Position numbers and translations under genes: made by a program. Below the pieces are notes generated by a model. That model did no database searches. It was not told the DNA's origin and was given only the letters and a program-made list of their open reading frames with translations. A stretch of 64,000 nt of DNA from Prochlorococcus marinus CUG1435 (GTDB taxonomy: Bacteria; Cyanobacteriota; Cyanobacteriia; PCC-6307; Cyanobiaceae): contig JAEPLP010000001.1 of assembly GCA_017644375.1 (NCBI GenBank), forward strand, positions 1,286,001 to 1,350,000. The letters run 5' to 3'. Positions 1 through 6,932 of the stretch are shown here, piece after piece. The stretch's first letter is position 1. The number at the start of each line of letters is the position of its first letter.

Positions 1-161
1 TCTATAATCCATTTTTCTCTATCTTCATATTTAACAGTCCATAAAAGAAATGAAGAAATTTCTTTTAGAGTTATGCCAATCAAATATCTTGTTTTTGGAC
101 TTATTGATATAAATCCAAATAATAATATTAATAAAATAAGTTTAAACATACCTTTAATCAT
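1..161 (-). CDS. Small membrane protein, cut by the window start
   Basis: This reading frame enters from the left edge, so its C-terminus is missing. Two in-frame Met codons (161 and 149) could start it. The N-terminus is a hydrophobic segment rich in Leu, Ile and Phe, followed by SPKTRYLIG and a more polar part ending EDREKWII at the edge. I do not recognise a named family. It looks like one of the many single-pass small proteins of picocyanobacteria. Function unknown. Confidence 0.55.
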   Translation of the reverse strand, partial: MIKGMFKLILLILLFGFISISPKTRYLIGITLKEISSFLLWTVKYEDREKWII

Positions 162-192
162 TTAAAAACTCAGCGTAATTTTTGCGAACTTT

Positions 193-450
193 TTAATTAA
201 TGCAATTCTTATAACCTTCAATCTTTGCTAGTTCATCAATATTCAAACCTGTTTCTTCCAGCAAAGTTTCTCCTATATCGTCCTTATTAAATTTTGTTAA
301 AGCTCCTTTTGTAGAGTACTTAATACATTGGTTTTTGTATTTTGCTTCTTTAACAACAGGAGATAAATAAAAACCAAACAAGATGATAAAAGCCCCATAG
401 GTTACAACTTTTCTATGGTTTTTCCACCATTCATAAAATTTATTGGACAC
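193..450 (-). CDS. Small single-pass membrane protein with two C-terminal cysteines
   Basis: 85 residues: a short basic N-terminus (WWKNHRK), one hydrophobic segment at about residues 16-32, then a soluble tail with Cys42 and a C-terminal KNCIN. The order 'membrane segment, SPVVKEAK, Cys, C-terminal Cys' is shared with the protein at 31379-31810 (FFPVIKHAKNKLDC, later NFCYGG), so the two are probably distant paralogues. The tail cysteines would suit a disulfide outside the cytoplasm, which is inference. Function unknown. Confidence 0.6.
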   Translation of the reverse strand: MSNKFYEWWKNHRKVVTYGAFIILFGFYLSPVVKEAKYKNQCIKYSTKGALTKFNKDDIGETLLEETGLNIDELAKIEGYKNCIN

Positions 451-519
451 GAAAAATAAATGACTATTTTCTATTTTAAATTGATTGTCAACAAATTACT
501 TTAGAAATTTAAGGATTGG

Positions 520-828
520 TTAATTTATTGTTTTTTCATTAATAGATTTAACCCAAGAATAATATCTTGATTTTCTAATCCTTTGCTCTCTCGAGACTAA
601 TCTATCCGCAGATTCTAGGGGTGATTCTCCTTTCTCAACTTTTGTTGTAATAGAAATACCAAAACCTATTGCTTCAATTTTTGCAATGCCACCCTCTAAA
701 AAAAATAAAAAAGTCCAACCTTTGTTCCATCCTAAATAGAAGGGATTTCGATACATTGCATTCTTTTGGAGATACTCTTTAAATAATATTTTCATTTTCA
801 CGGAGTTACTTGTATTCACTATTACCAA
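520..828 (-). CDS. Hypothetical protein
   Basis: 102 residues if started at 828; an alternative Met at 795 (MKILFKEYL) gives 91 and may be the real start. The middle has an aromatic patch (FYLGWNKGWTFLFFLEGG), and the C-terminal third is charged and rich in Arg, Ser and Lys. No family recognised. It stands alone on the minus strand. Confidence 0.5.
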   Translation of the reverse strand: MVIVNTSNSVKMKILFKEYLQKNAMYRNPFYLGWNKGWTFLFFLEGGIAKIEAIGFGISITTKVEKGESPLESADRLVSREQRIRKSRYYSWVKSINEKTIN

Positions 829-948
829 ATAAGAAGTTTACGACTGATTATTTCTGGAAAGTAATTTTAGTATTTAAATAATTACTAGAGGAATACTTGA
901 CGCCTACGAGTAGTACATTTATATTAATAGTACAACTGTATTATCCTC

Positions 949-1239
949 ATGACTTCAGGAGTCGCTAATGTTCGGACTTATTTTTATCGTGGCAGCTTTA
1001 TTGACCCCCCAACTGGCTGGTTGTTTAACAAAAAAAGTGGTTTATTAATTTTTTTTGAGAGTTATAAGAAATCTGTATCTAATAACTTAAAAGTATATAC
1101 TCATCTTTTCTACGCAAATGAATTAGGTGAACCAGCCCAAATTAAAAATTCAAGACTTCATTCTATTGAGTGTGCTTGTGAAACATGGAATGAATTAATT
1201 TCAGGAGGTTGGCAAATTGTTACTAATAAATTCCAGTAA
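949..1239 (+). CDS. DUF1651 family protein
   Basis: 96 residues. The pattern GWLFNKKSGLLIFFE near the N-terminus and a C-terminal ECACETWNELISGGWQIV matches the picocyanobacterial DUF1651 family (GWL... then a W-containing helix and a final GW). The family has no established function and often occurs in several copies per Prochlorococcus genome. The downstream Cys-rich gene starts 2 nt after this stop, so the two are likely cotranscribed. Confidence 0.6.
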   Translation: MTSGVANVRTYFYRGSFIDPPTGWLFNKKSGLLIFFESYKKSVSNNLKVYTHLFYANELGEPAQIKNSRLHSIECACETWNELISGGWQIVTNKFQ

Positions 1240-1241
1240 TC

Positions 1242-1475
1242 ATGATCAAGGTAAATCCTTCAAAATGGGAATATCTAAAAGAATCTACCCTAAAACGAAA
1301 ACGAACAAAGATTTGTATTACTTGCAATCACTTTCGCTACAGCACCACAGAAACTTTTGCTACTATCTTGATCTGTCCAAAATACGAAAAACGCATACCT
1401 CAGGGTGATCATTTACTTAAAGGCTGTGAGTATTGGCAAAAAAATAGGACGATATTTTCTCCTGAAGCATCTTAA
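1242..1475 (+). CDS. Small cysteine-rich protein, possible metal binder
   Basis: 77 residues. The start ATG lies 2 nt after the DUF1651 stop. Four cysteines are arranged as CITC (residues 25-28), then CPKYEKRIPQGDHLLKGC, a spacing that could bind zinc or an Fe-S cluster; this is inference. An overlapping frame at 1217-1408 lacks this pattern and was discarded. Function unknown. Confidence 0.6.
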   Translation: MIKVNPSKWEYLKESTLKRKRTKICITCNHFRYSTTETFATILICPKYEKRIPQGDHLLKGCEYWQKNRTIFSPEAS

Positions 1476-1575
1476 TTATTCTCTTATTAAACTTCTTTAG
1501 GTAGAGATATTTAATTATGTAAACAAAGCATTATTTTATACAACTTAAAAAATTCTTTTTAAGTAATTTTGAAGC

Positions 1576-1677
1576 ATGATTCAATTCTACTTTTCCATAT
1601 TTTTATTAGTTGTGCTTACATTTTTTGCACTTTTATTAGATGCACCAGAATTGGCATCTTTAATTCAAACATTTTAG
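1576..1677 (+). CDS. 33-residue single-pass membrane peptide
   Basis: ATG at 1576 opens a 33-residue frame: about 22 hydrophobic residues (FYFSIFLLVVLTFFALLL), then a short tail DAPELASLIQTF. Size and layout resemble photosystem or cytochrome b6f small subunits, but it matches none that I know. No strong ribosome binding site is seen. A real gene is plausible, not proven. Confidence 0.45.
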   Translation: MIQFYFSIFLLVVLTFFALLLDAPELASLIQTF

Positions 1678-1759
1678 AAAATAATAAATCAGCATTTTTA
1701 CTGATTTACTTTCTTAATAAGTAAGGCGTAGGTTTAATTTGTTGAATAGGAGGGATCTA

Positions 1760-1801
1760 ATGATTGACAGTCCACCAGAGGAGTTAGATTATAAAATTTA
1801 A
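1760..1801 (+). CDS. 13-residue micro-ORF behind a strong Shine-Dalgarno
   Basis: AGGAGGG at 1748-1754 lies six bases before ATG 1760, one of the best ribosome binding sites in the window. The frame encodes only MIDSPPEELDYKI. A terminator hairpin follows 26 nt downstream, so the unit reads as a short transcript of its own: leader, tiny ORF, terminator. It could be a micro-protein or a small RNA that uses the SD-like sequence for pairing. Confidence 0.4.
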   Translation: MIDSPPEELDYKI

Positions 1802-1827
1802 ATCTAGATAAAACTAATGCTAAATCT

Positions 1828-1863
1828 GGAATGAATCTTCTATTCGAGATTCATTCCTTTTTA
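1828..1863 (+). terminator. Intrinsic terminator
   Basis: Perfect 11-bp inverted repeat GGAATGAATCT (1828-1838) and AGATTCATTCC (1847-1857) with an 8-nt loop, followed directly by TTTTTAATT. This is a clear Rho-independent terminator reading rightward, closing the micro-ORF unit at 1748-1801. Confidence 0.8.
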
Positions 1864-1971
1864 ATTTCTTTCTAAAAAATGTAAATTATAAATATTAAAT
1901 TTTAAAAGTAAAAAATCTCTTCATATTAAAATGATTTGAGGCCTAAGTCTCTTCTTAGATAGTGGCTAACT

Positions 1972-2154
1972 TTACCTGAATCCAAAACCAGTTTTTTGAT
2001 CTTCTTTTTCTTCCCATTCACTAATTATTAGTTTTAGTAAACTTTTAAGTTCTGAATTCGAAGCATCAGTATCTTTTTGAAGATTTATACAAATGTTTTT
2101 TATTTCCTCAAGAGCATTATCAATTAAGATTGTTTTTTGATCTGGATTAGCCAT
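1972..2154 (-). CDS. Hypothetical small protein
   Basis: 60 residues, acidic and predicted mostly helical (NALEEIKNICINLQKD, ELKSLLKLIISEWEEKE). There is no membrane segment. It lies 6 nt downstream of the gene at 2161-2358 on the same strand and is probably cotranscribed with it. Family not recognised. Confidence 0.5.
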   Translation of the reverse strand: MANPDQKTILIDNALEEIKNICINLQKDTDASNSELKSLLKLIISEWEEKEDQKTGFGFR

Positions 2155-2160
2155 AGAATT

Positions 2161-2358
2161 TTAAAATGCTCCATTACAGTTGAACCCACTGCAGTTAATA
2201 ATCCTAAAAATATTCATTACAAAGTTGTGGAATCTTTCATCATAAAAAAATGCCCAGGTTGTAAATATAGCAAAACCAGAGACAGCAAAAGCAGCATATT
2301 GAAGCCAATGTATTCCATAGCTATCCAATCCATTTTTATCAAAATCAGAATTACTCAA
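2161..2358 (-). CDS. Small membrane protein
   Basis: 65 residues with one hydrophobic segment (WLQYAAFAVSGFAIFTTWAFF, about residues 18-38) and a C-terminal tail with two cysteines (INCSGFNCNG). The stop lies 6 nt before the next minus-strand gene. Family not recognised. Confidence 0.55.
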   Translation of the reverse strand: MSNSDFDKNGLDSYGIHWLQYAAFAVSGFAIFTTWAFFYDERFHNFVMNIFRIINCSGFNCNGAF

Positions 2359-2457
2359 TTGCTTTTTTACTTATAATAAAAATTTTTTTTTAAAAAGGAG
2401 AGTTTGTTTTGAACGAGAGATTTATTTTTTTCTATAAGACCTAAATGTATTGATAAT

Positions 2458-2712
2458 TTAAATAAAACCAGGTATTATCCACCCAAAAAAACCGTAGTTT
2501 ATTATCAAAGCTAAAAAGCCAATCATAGCTAATCTCCCATTTGTTATTTCGGCATTCTTCCAAAATTTTCCCATGTAGTTTTTATTTTTTTTCGAATTTT
2601 TATCTATCAAATAATTTGGTTCTAAAGGTTCCTGCAACCTTTTTATGGCGTATAAAGAGAATTGAATTGTAATTGCGATAATAACAACTATAAAACTAGT
2701 AAGTGCATCCAT
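2458..2712 (-). CDS. hli: High-light-inducible (Hli/SCP) chlorophyll-binding-like protein
   Basis: The C-terminal half carries the Hli signature: FWKNAEITNGRLAMIGFLALIINYG, with the chlorophyll a/b-binding helix pattern E-x-x-N-G-R-x-A-M-x-G-F. Hli proteins bind chlorophyll and carotenoids in the thylakoid and protect photosystem II assembly and repair under light stress. This copy has an extra N-terminal hydrophobic segment (SFIVVIIAITIQFSLYAI), making it one of the longer members. I prefer Met at 2712 (MDALTS), giving 84 residues; a frame extension to 2778 would give 106 residues with an unlikely N-terminus. Confidence 0.8.
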   Translation of the reverse strand: MDALTSFIVVIIAITIQFSLYAIKRLQEPLEPNYLIDKNSKKNKNYMGKFWKNAEITNGRLAMIGFLALIINYGFFGWIIPGFI

Positions 2713-2778
2713 TTTTAGATTCCATATGTGATCAATTAGTAAGCCAAAAAGTAAATGACATTTGTATGTATCAAACAT

Positions 2779-3063
2779 TCCTCATTTCTGCTTAATTGAC
2801 AGAGGAAAACTTAACTTGAATTATTAATTAATGTAACATATTTAAAAAAAATTAGTATGAATTCTTACTTTTTCTTTGGATTTCACATTTTTAAGGACTT
2901 AACTGTTACATTTATGTGTCATTAATACCCTGAGACTAGTCTTAATTAAATTACAGAATAAGCTTCAGTTTTAAATTTAAATCAGATAAAATTTTGAAAA
3001 GTTTTAATAAGGAATATATTTTTAATGTTATTTATTTAAAATATTTTTAATAACTAGAAAATA
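2779..3063. other. Intergenic region, no gene seen
   Basis: About 285 bases upstream of the hli gene, very AT-rich. I see no convincing ORF, tRNA or strong hairpin. It probably carries the hli promoter and the upstream control region on the minus strand. Confidence 0.4.
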
Positions 3064-3183
3064 TTATTTTTGTTTGATTTCCGGAAGGTAGAATTTATTG
3101 CCTAATGTGTAACCAATTGACATCAGTACGAACCCAATAAGTTGAGGTAAATGAGAATTTGCTAGAGAGATTTTTTCAATCAT
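3064..3183 (-). CDS. 39-residue membrane peptide
   Basis: ATG at 3183 opens a 39-residue frame with a hydrophobic centre (LIGFVLMSIGYTLG) and a basic end (KFYLPEIKQK). The composition is protein-like for such a short frame. It precedes the 3235 gene's stop with no shared promoter visible. Function unknown. Confidence 0.45.
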   Translation of the reverse strand: MIEKISLANSHLPQLIGFVLMSIGYTLGNKFYLPEIKQK

Positions 3184-3234
3184 TTCTCAATCCATAAATA
3201 TTTATATTACAAAAAAATTTTAAATACTGTAAGT

Positions 3235-3408
3235 CTATTTTCTTTTTGATTCTTTAATCTCCCCGGATTTTTTTAGTGAATTAACAAGTCTTTCATTTTC
3301 TGTTTTTAAATTTTCTAATGCAGATTTTGTGAATTGTTCTTTGGCCTCAAATTTTGCTGAACTTATAACTTTTTTATTAGGGAGTTTTTTCTTCGGTTCT
3401 GACTTCAT
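3235..3408 (-). CDS. Small charged coiled-coil protein
   Basis: 57 residues from Met at 3408 (MKSEPKKKL); an upstream in-frame Met at 3420 is possible. Very Lys/Glu-rich. Its C-terminal part (LKTENERLVNSLKKSGE) resembles the C-terminus of the 41-residue protein at 7222-7347 (LTNENDFLVKNLKKAG), suggesting a paralogous pair. Function unknown. Confidence 0.5.
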   Translation of the reverse strand: MKSEPKKKLPNKKVISSAKFEAKEQFTKSALENLKTENERLVNSLKKSGEIKESKRK

Positions 3409-3507
3409 ATTAAACAGCAATTTAAGAAATTTTAGAAGTTATTCTTTTTGAGTTAGGTATTATTTTTTACAGTTTTCTGGTTAATAATATTTGTTTACAT
3501 AGTCAAA

Positions 3508-3720
3508 TTAATCTTTATCTTTTGGGAGCCTTAACCATCCAGTAGTCCATTCTGATTTTAGTTTTGCCCATGAGATCCTTTTAATATCTTTTTTATTTTT
3601 GGTAGGAAAAATATCAACCCATCTATCTTCATTTTTCCCACCATAAGCATTAACTTGAAAATGCCTATTACCATTAATAGTTTTTGGTGCTGTCCAACAC
3701 AAAGTAGGAGGCCATTTCAT
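3508..3720 (-). CDS. Trp-rich small protein (TIGR02450-like)
   Basis: 70 residues with six tryptophans. The order W-T-x-P-K-x-x-x-G-x-x-H-F-Q-V, then R-W-V-D, then I-S-W-x-x-L, then T-G-W-L matches the small Trp-rich family described as TIGR02450, found in cyanobacteria and marine bacteria. Function is not established. The assignment is from pattern memory only. Confidence 0.6.
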   Translation of the reverse strand: MKWPPTLCWTAPKTINGNRHFQVNAYGGKNEDRWVDIFPTKNKKDIKRISWAKLKSEWTTGWLRLPKDKD

Positions 3721-3745
3721 GAGAACTTTTTAAAAGTTAAAAAAA

Positions 3746-3832
3746 CTAAAGGTTGCTTTGCCCAGTTAAAACTAAACCATAATATGCAATCGTACCAAGG
3801 ATAAGTACGATTCCTAGTATTCTAATAATCAT
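3746..3832 (-). CDS. 28-residue membrane peptide
   Basis: ATG at 3832 opens a 28-residue frame that is nearly all one hydrophobic helix (IIRILGIVLILGTIAYYGLVL) with a short TGQSNL tail. It lies 25 nt upstream of the Trp-rich gene on the same strand, so they may form one unit. The size fits minor subunits of thylakoid complexes, but I cannot name it. Confidence 0.4.
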   Translation of the reverse strand: MIIRILGIVLILGTIAYYGLVLTGQSNL

Positions 3833-3902
3833 GATTTAATATTTTTAAATTCAAATTATATTAGAGAAATTTTATAAATTTGCGTTGAAGATTTAATATT
3901 TT

Positions 3903-4112
3903 CTAATTTTTCCTTTTTTTATTTCTAACTATGGAGTGGCAAGATTCAGGATGCCATTCATTCTGAATCTTGCCAATAAAATCATAAATAAATGAATCGG
4001 GACATCCAGTTTTTTTTTGAAGTTCTGAAAGTTCTTCTTTAATGAATTCATATACACTCGTTATTACTCCTAAATTTTCTTCTTGGGAGGGAGCCCATTT
4101 TTTATTCTTCAT
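3903..4112 (-). CDS. Hypothetical small protein
   Basis: 69 residues from Met at 4112 (MKNKKWAPS). A start at 4139 would add nine residues and overlap the upstream gene by 17 nt, so I prefer 4112. Charged, helical, with two cysteines (CPDSFIYDF and ESCHS). Same strand as and directly downstream of the 4123-4293 gene. Family not recognised. Confidence 0.5.
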   Translation of the reverse strand: MKNKKWAPSQEENLGVITSVYEFIKEELSELQKKTGCPDSFIYDFIGKIQNEWHPESCHSIVRNKKRKN

Positions 4113-4122
4113 TAATATTTTT

Positions 4123-4293
4123 TTAATTGTTTTCCACAATATCGTAATAGGTTATGTCTCCATAATCAGCATCTGAACAACATAAATCTCCATATAGTTC
4201 CTCTAACAAATCGTAAGCATCTGAATACTTATCAAAACTTTGATCTGTTAATTCGTCATCTTTCCCATCAATTCTAATTATTTTGTAGGTCAT
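4123..4293 (-). CDS. Small acidic protein (MTYKIIRIDGKDDE-type)
   Basis: 56 residues, strongly acidic: MTYKIIRIDGKDDE, then SDAYDLLEELYGDLCCSDADYGD. It reads like a compact soluble domain (beta strand, then helix) and resembles a small conserved picocyanobacterial protein that I cannot name. The frame ends just inside the possible N-terminal extension of the next gene. Confidence 0.55.
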   Translation of the reverse strand: MTYKIIRIDGKDDELTDQSFDKYSDAYDLLEELYGDLCCSDADYGDITYYDIVENN

Positions 4294-4356
4294 ATTTTAC
4301 TTAGATGCAAAAGTATTTTTTTTTTCATTCATTAGATCATCTTATAAATAAAAATC

Positions 4357-4563
4357 TTATTTAGGAGTATTAGTTGGGTAAAGCTTCTGAATTTTATTTT
4401 TCTGAATTTCTATTTTTCTTCTTTCATATTTTTTTTCCATTATTTTTCTGATAAATAATTGTGGTATAAGCCAAACTAACGCAATAGCTATAGCCATGAA
4501 AGCAGGATTTCTCCATGTTAACCTAATAATCTCTTGTATAAATTCTTGATTGAAAATTTCCAT
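4357..4563 (-). CDS. Small membrane protein with basic coiled-coil tail
   Basis: 68 residues: amphipathic N-terminus (FNQEFIQEIIRL), a hydrophobic segment at about residues 20-38 (PAFMAIAIALVWLIPQLFI), then a very basic helical tail (KKYERRKIEIQKNKIQK). The positive-inside rule places the tail in the cytoplasm. Family not recognised. Confidence 0.55.
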   Translation of the reverse strand: MEIFNQEFIQEIIRLTWRNPAFMAIAIALVWLIPQLFIRKIMEKKYERRKIEIQKNKIQKLYPTNTPK

Positions 4564-4736
4564 ACATTAAATTTTGATAATAAAAATATCTTTGCTTTCT
4601 TTTATAAATCTTTTAAATTTCATAACTCATCATAACCTTAAAAAATCTAATAAGGAGTTTTATAAATTTTTTCTTTTTCTAGTTCGTTTTCTTTTATATT
4701 TGGATTTAGATTAATTTTTTATTTTTTAGTTTAGAG

Positions 4737-5402
4737 ATGTCGACTTATCTAATTACAGGATCTAATAGGGGTATTGGATTAGAACTATGTAGGCAAATTC
4801 ATAAGAGGGGAGATAATGTAATTGCAACGTGTAGGAAAGCTTCAAAAGAACTTATAGATTTAGGAGTGAGAATTGAAGAGGATATAGAAATTTCTTCTGA
4901 TGAGTCGATAACAAATTTGTGTAAAAAACTATCTGGAATTAATTTAGATTGCTTAATTCATAATGCAGGAATTTATGAATTTAATTCTTTCGAAAACTTA
5001 GATAAAAAAAGTATTTTGCGGCAATTTGAAGTTAATGCATTGAGCCCAATATGTATGACCCAATCACTTAAACACCTTTTAAAAAGATCTTCTAAAGTTG
5101 CTTTTATCACAAGTAGAATGGGATCTATTGAAGATAATTTATCTGGAAGTTCTTATGGTTACAGGATGTCTAAGGTAGCCTTGTCAATGGCAGCAAAATC
5201 ACTTTCTATAGATTTATCAAGAGATGATATTTGTGTAGCTATTTTGCATCCTGGGTTAGTGTGTACAAGAATGACTGGTTTTACAAGAAATGGAATTAGT
5301 CCTGAAGAATCAGCAAATGGCCTTTTAAAACGTATTGATTCTTTAAATAAAAATAACTCGGGTACGTTTTGGCATGCCAACGGAGAAGTTTTGCCTTGGT
5401 AA
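4737..5402 (+). CDS. Short-chain dehydrogenase/reductase (SDR)
   Basis: 221 residues, a complete classical SDR. TGSNRGIG at 7-14 is the NAD(P)-binding glycine motif, NAG at 76-78 the structural motif, Ser126 and Y142-x-x-x-K146 the catalytic set. The short length and HPGLVCTRMTGF after the active site resemble C-factor/CsgA-like SDRs. The substrate cannot be told from sequence. It stands alone, with a candidate terminator at 5444-5468. This is the only full-size enzyme in the first 10 kb. Confidence 0.85.
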   Translation: MSTYLITGSNRGIGLELCRQIHKRGDNVIATCRKASKELIDLGVRIEEDIEISSDESITNLCKKLSGINLDCLIHNAGIYEFNSFENLDKKSILRQFEVNALSPICMTQSLKHLLKRSSKVAFITSRMGSIEDNLSGSSYGYRMSKVALSMAAKSLSIDLSRDDICVAILHPGLVCTRMTGFTRNGISPEESANGLLKRIDSLNKNNSGTFWHANGEVLPW

Positions 5403-5443
5403 TATCTATATTTTTATTTTTAAGAGGTTTATATCGTTAATTT

Positions 5444-5468
5444 GTTAAAAAACTTTTAAGTTTTTAAC
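5444..5468 (+). terminator. Candidate terminator of the SDR gene
   Basis: GTTAAAAAACTT (5444-5455) and AAGTTTTTAAC (5458-5468) form an AT-rich hairpin with one bulged A. No long T-run follows, so it could also be a structured spacer. Confidence 0.4.
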
Positions 5469-5534
5469 GAATTTCTTTCCTCGTTTCATTCTTTTAGTTA
5501 TGTTTAAAAAAACATTAGTAAAGGAGGTGATTCA

Positions 5535-5657
5535 TTGTCGTATCTACCGAAAAATGCGGTTATCAAAGGGGCCGTGAATTCAATATCTTCATCACATTCA
5601 TCGGTCTCTTTTTCTTTGATTAAGAAAAAAGGTTTTATAATCAATAGATTTATATAA
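5535..5657 (+). CDS. 40-residue protein with an extended Shine-Dalgarno and TTG start
   Basis: AAAGGAGGTGAT (5520-5531) is complementary to 12 consecutive bases of the usual 16S rRNA 3' end (ATCACCTCCTTT) and lies just before TTG 5535. This is far stronger than other sites in the window. The frame gives M/LSYLPKNAVIKGAVNS, a Ser-rich middle and a basic hydrophobic end (SLIKKKGFIINRFI), then TAA. A terminator follows 20 nt later. Base composition of the first half is less AT-rich than its surroundings. The family is not one I can name. Confidence 0.5.
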   Translation: MSYLPKNAVIKGAVNSISSSHSSVSFSLIKKKGFIINRFI

Positions 5658-5676
5658 ATCAGTTACTTAATAATTT

Positions 5677-5713
5677 AAAGCTCTGCATCTCATGAAGTTG
5701 TAGAGCTTTTTTT
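5677..5713 (+). terminator. Intrinsic terminator
   Basis: AAAGCTCT (5677-5684) pairs with AGAGCTTT (5702-5709), extendable by G-U, C-G and A-T pairs, and is followed by TTTT. It closes the 5535-5657 unit. Confidence 0.75.
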
Positions 5714-5743
5714 ATGAATTTGAATAGTATTTCAAAATTTACT

Positions 5744-5845
5744 CTATCTTTTTTGGCCGAAGTAAATTAAAGCTAAAAAAGATAAAGTGCTTACCAAAGC
5801 GATTAAGTACCACCCAGTTGAGGAGTTGCTAGTTACTTCGTTCAT
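5744..5845 (-). CDS. 33-residue membrane peptide, last gene of a four-gene micro-operon
   Basis: ATG at 5845 directly abuts the stop of the upstream gene (5846). The peptide has a polar N-terminus (MNEVTSNSSTG), one hydrophobic helix (WYLIALVSTLSFLALIYF) and a GQKR end, so the C-terminus is probably cytoplasmic. Zero spacing to its neighbour argues that it is really translated. Not a subunit I recognise. Confidence 0.55.
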   Translation of the reverse strand: MNEVTSNSSTGWYLIALVSTLSFLALIYFGQKR

Positions 5846-5935
5846 TTATTTTGATTTATCGGAGGAATTGATTATTTGAGTGAAAATCACAATTGATATC
5901 ATTAAAAAAACTAAAAGGATGGAAGTTACGTTCAT
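5846..5935 (-). CDS. 29-residue membrane peptide in micro-operon
   Basis: ATG at 5935 abuts the stop of the 84-residue gene (5936), and its own stop abuts the next start (5845). One hydrophobic helix (SILLVFLMISIVIFTQII) and a polar NSSDKSK tail. The head-to-tail packing supports expression as part of one message. Confidence 0.55.
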   Translation of the reverse strand: MNVTSILLVFLMISIVIFTQIINSSDKSK

Positions 5936-6190
5936 TTATAGAAAAATGCTAATTAACAAAAAGATTATTCCTAGAACTACCGTAACAATTGCTCCATCTA
6001 CTAATAAGTCTTTCCATGTATAACTTTTAAGCATCCTTGTTTTATCTTCTTCACTCATAAGGTTCTTTAACCACGTCCAATCTAAAAGCTGTGTCAATGC
6101 AACAACAAAAATTAAATGACCAAACAAAATACCAATTAGATCAATTCTAGAAATATCTTTAGTGAGACTTGTAATAATAAAAAAGTCCAT
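5936..6190 (-). CDS. Two-pass small membrane protein
   Basis: 84 residues with two hydrophobic segments, at about 18-38 (LIGILFGHLIFVVALTQLL) and 65-84 (GAIVTVVLGIIFLLISIFL), joined by a charged loop (MSEEDKTRMLKSYTWKDL). Its start shares one base with the stop of the upstream 75-residue gene. Function unknown. The loop with acidic and basic residues would face one side of the membrane. Confidence 0.6.
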   Translation of the reverse strand: MDFFIITSLTKDISRIDLIGILFGHLIFVVALTQLLDWTWLKNLMSEEDKTRMLKSYTWKDLLVDGAIVTVVLGIIFLLISIFL

Positions 6191-6417
6191 TAGCTTTTTT
6201 CTTGATTAGATAAGGCACCACCTTCTTCTTTGTATTTTTCCCAAGCTTCGCTTATTTTTGCTTTAGAGAAATTTTGTTTTCCCTCAGAGAATTTACTTTT
6301 GAGGGTTTTTAAACTATTAGTCAGTTCTTTTTTCGTTGGTTCATCAAGAAAGTTTGATGTTAATTTCCATAAATACCAGCTACTAGCTAGAAGGAGAATT
6401 AATCCGAGTAATTGCAT
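6190..6417 (-). CDS. Small membrane-anchored helical protein, first gene of micro-operon
   Basis: 75 residues: N-terminal hydrophobic anchor (LLGLILLLASSWYLW), then a Lys/Glu-rich helix (KELTNSLKTLKSKFSEGKQ). First of four tightly packed minus-strand genes (6417 to 5744). Function unknown. Confidence 0.6.
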   Translation of the reverse strand: MQLLGLILLLASSWYLWKLTSNFLDEPTKKELTNSLKTLKSKFSEGKQNFSKAKISEAWEKYKEEGGALSNQEKS

Positions 6418-6508
6418 ATTAGTTTTTTACCATCCTACAACCTTTCAAATGGTTTCGATAATTTAGTTTATTTAATACCTGCAGAAATTTTTTTGATCTA
6501 AATAAAAA

Positions 6509-6664
6509 TTAAAATTTTAACCAGTGAAAAAATATTCTATCCAGCAGCCATATAGTTAGACCTCCTTCCAGGAAAGCCAACCAATACATCCCATAATCAG
6601 AAAATCCCATTTGTTCTTTTACTGTTTTAATTAATTTTTTATGCGCTTGAATGAGATCTTTCAT
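6509..6664 (-). CDS. 51-residue small membrane protein
   Basis: ATG at 6664. A basic amphipathic start (MKDLIQAHKKLIKTVKEQ), then MGFSDYGMYWLAFLEGG and a hydrophobic, Trp-rich end (LTIWLLDRIFFHWLKF). The coherent amphipathic-plus-hydrophobic layout favours a real gene. Function unknown. Confidence 0.5.
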   Translation of the reverse strand: MKDLIQAHKKLIKTVKEQMGFSDYGMYWLAFLEGGLTIWLLDRIFFHWLKF

Positions 6665-6680
6665 GAACAATCAAATTTTT

Positions 6681-6932
6681 TTAAACCTGTTGAATTTCTT
6701 TAATTAAAAAACCCTTCCCGTAGCAAGATAGACATGTTTTAGTCTCATCTAGTGAAATTCTTAGAAAACCTGCTCCATTACATCTAAAGCAATTTACTTT
6801 AGTGTTTGAATAGATTTTTGATTTAATTTTAGCAGCACGATTTAAGTAAAAAACAGTTTCTTTACGGCCGTTTGCTTTCACAGCTTTGTTTAAAAGCTTT
6901 TTATAATTGAATTTAAGTTCTTGGATATTCAT
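6681..6932 (-). CDS. DnaJ-type zinc-finger-like small protein
   Basis: 83 residues. The C-terminal half has two C-x-x-C-x-G-x-G repeats (CFRCNGAGF at about 48-56 and CLSCYGKGF at about 67-75), the zinc-binding pattern of the DnaJ central domain. The N-terminal half is basic and helical. There is no J-domain. Such stand-alone zinc modules may be chaperone- or thiol-related in cyanobacteria; here the role is unknown. Confidence 0.65.
   Translation of the reverse strand: MNIQELKFNYKKLLNKAVKANGRKETVFYLNRAAKIKSKIYSNTKVNCFRCNGAGFLRISLDETKTCLSCYGKGFLIKEIQQV

Noticed and set aside
929-942. LexA-box-like AGTACAACTGTATT before the DUF1651 gene
   Set aside because: One mismatch from the cyanobacterial LexA pattern, but it lies only 7 bases before the ATG, leaving no room for a normal promoter.
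1217-1408. 63-codon frame overlapping the Cys-rich gene
   Set aside because: The overlapping 1242-1475 frame keeps an ordered Cys pattern and starts just after the previous stop.
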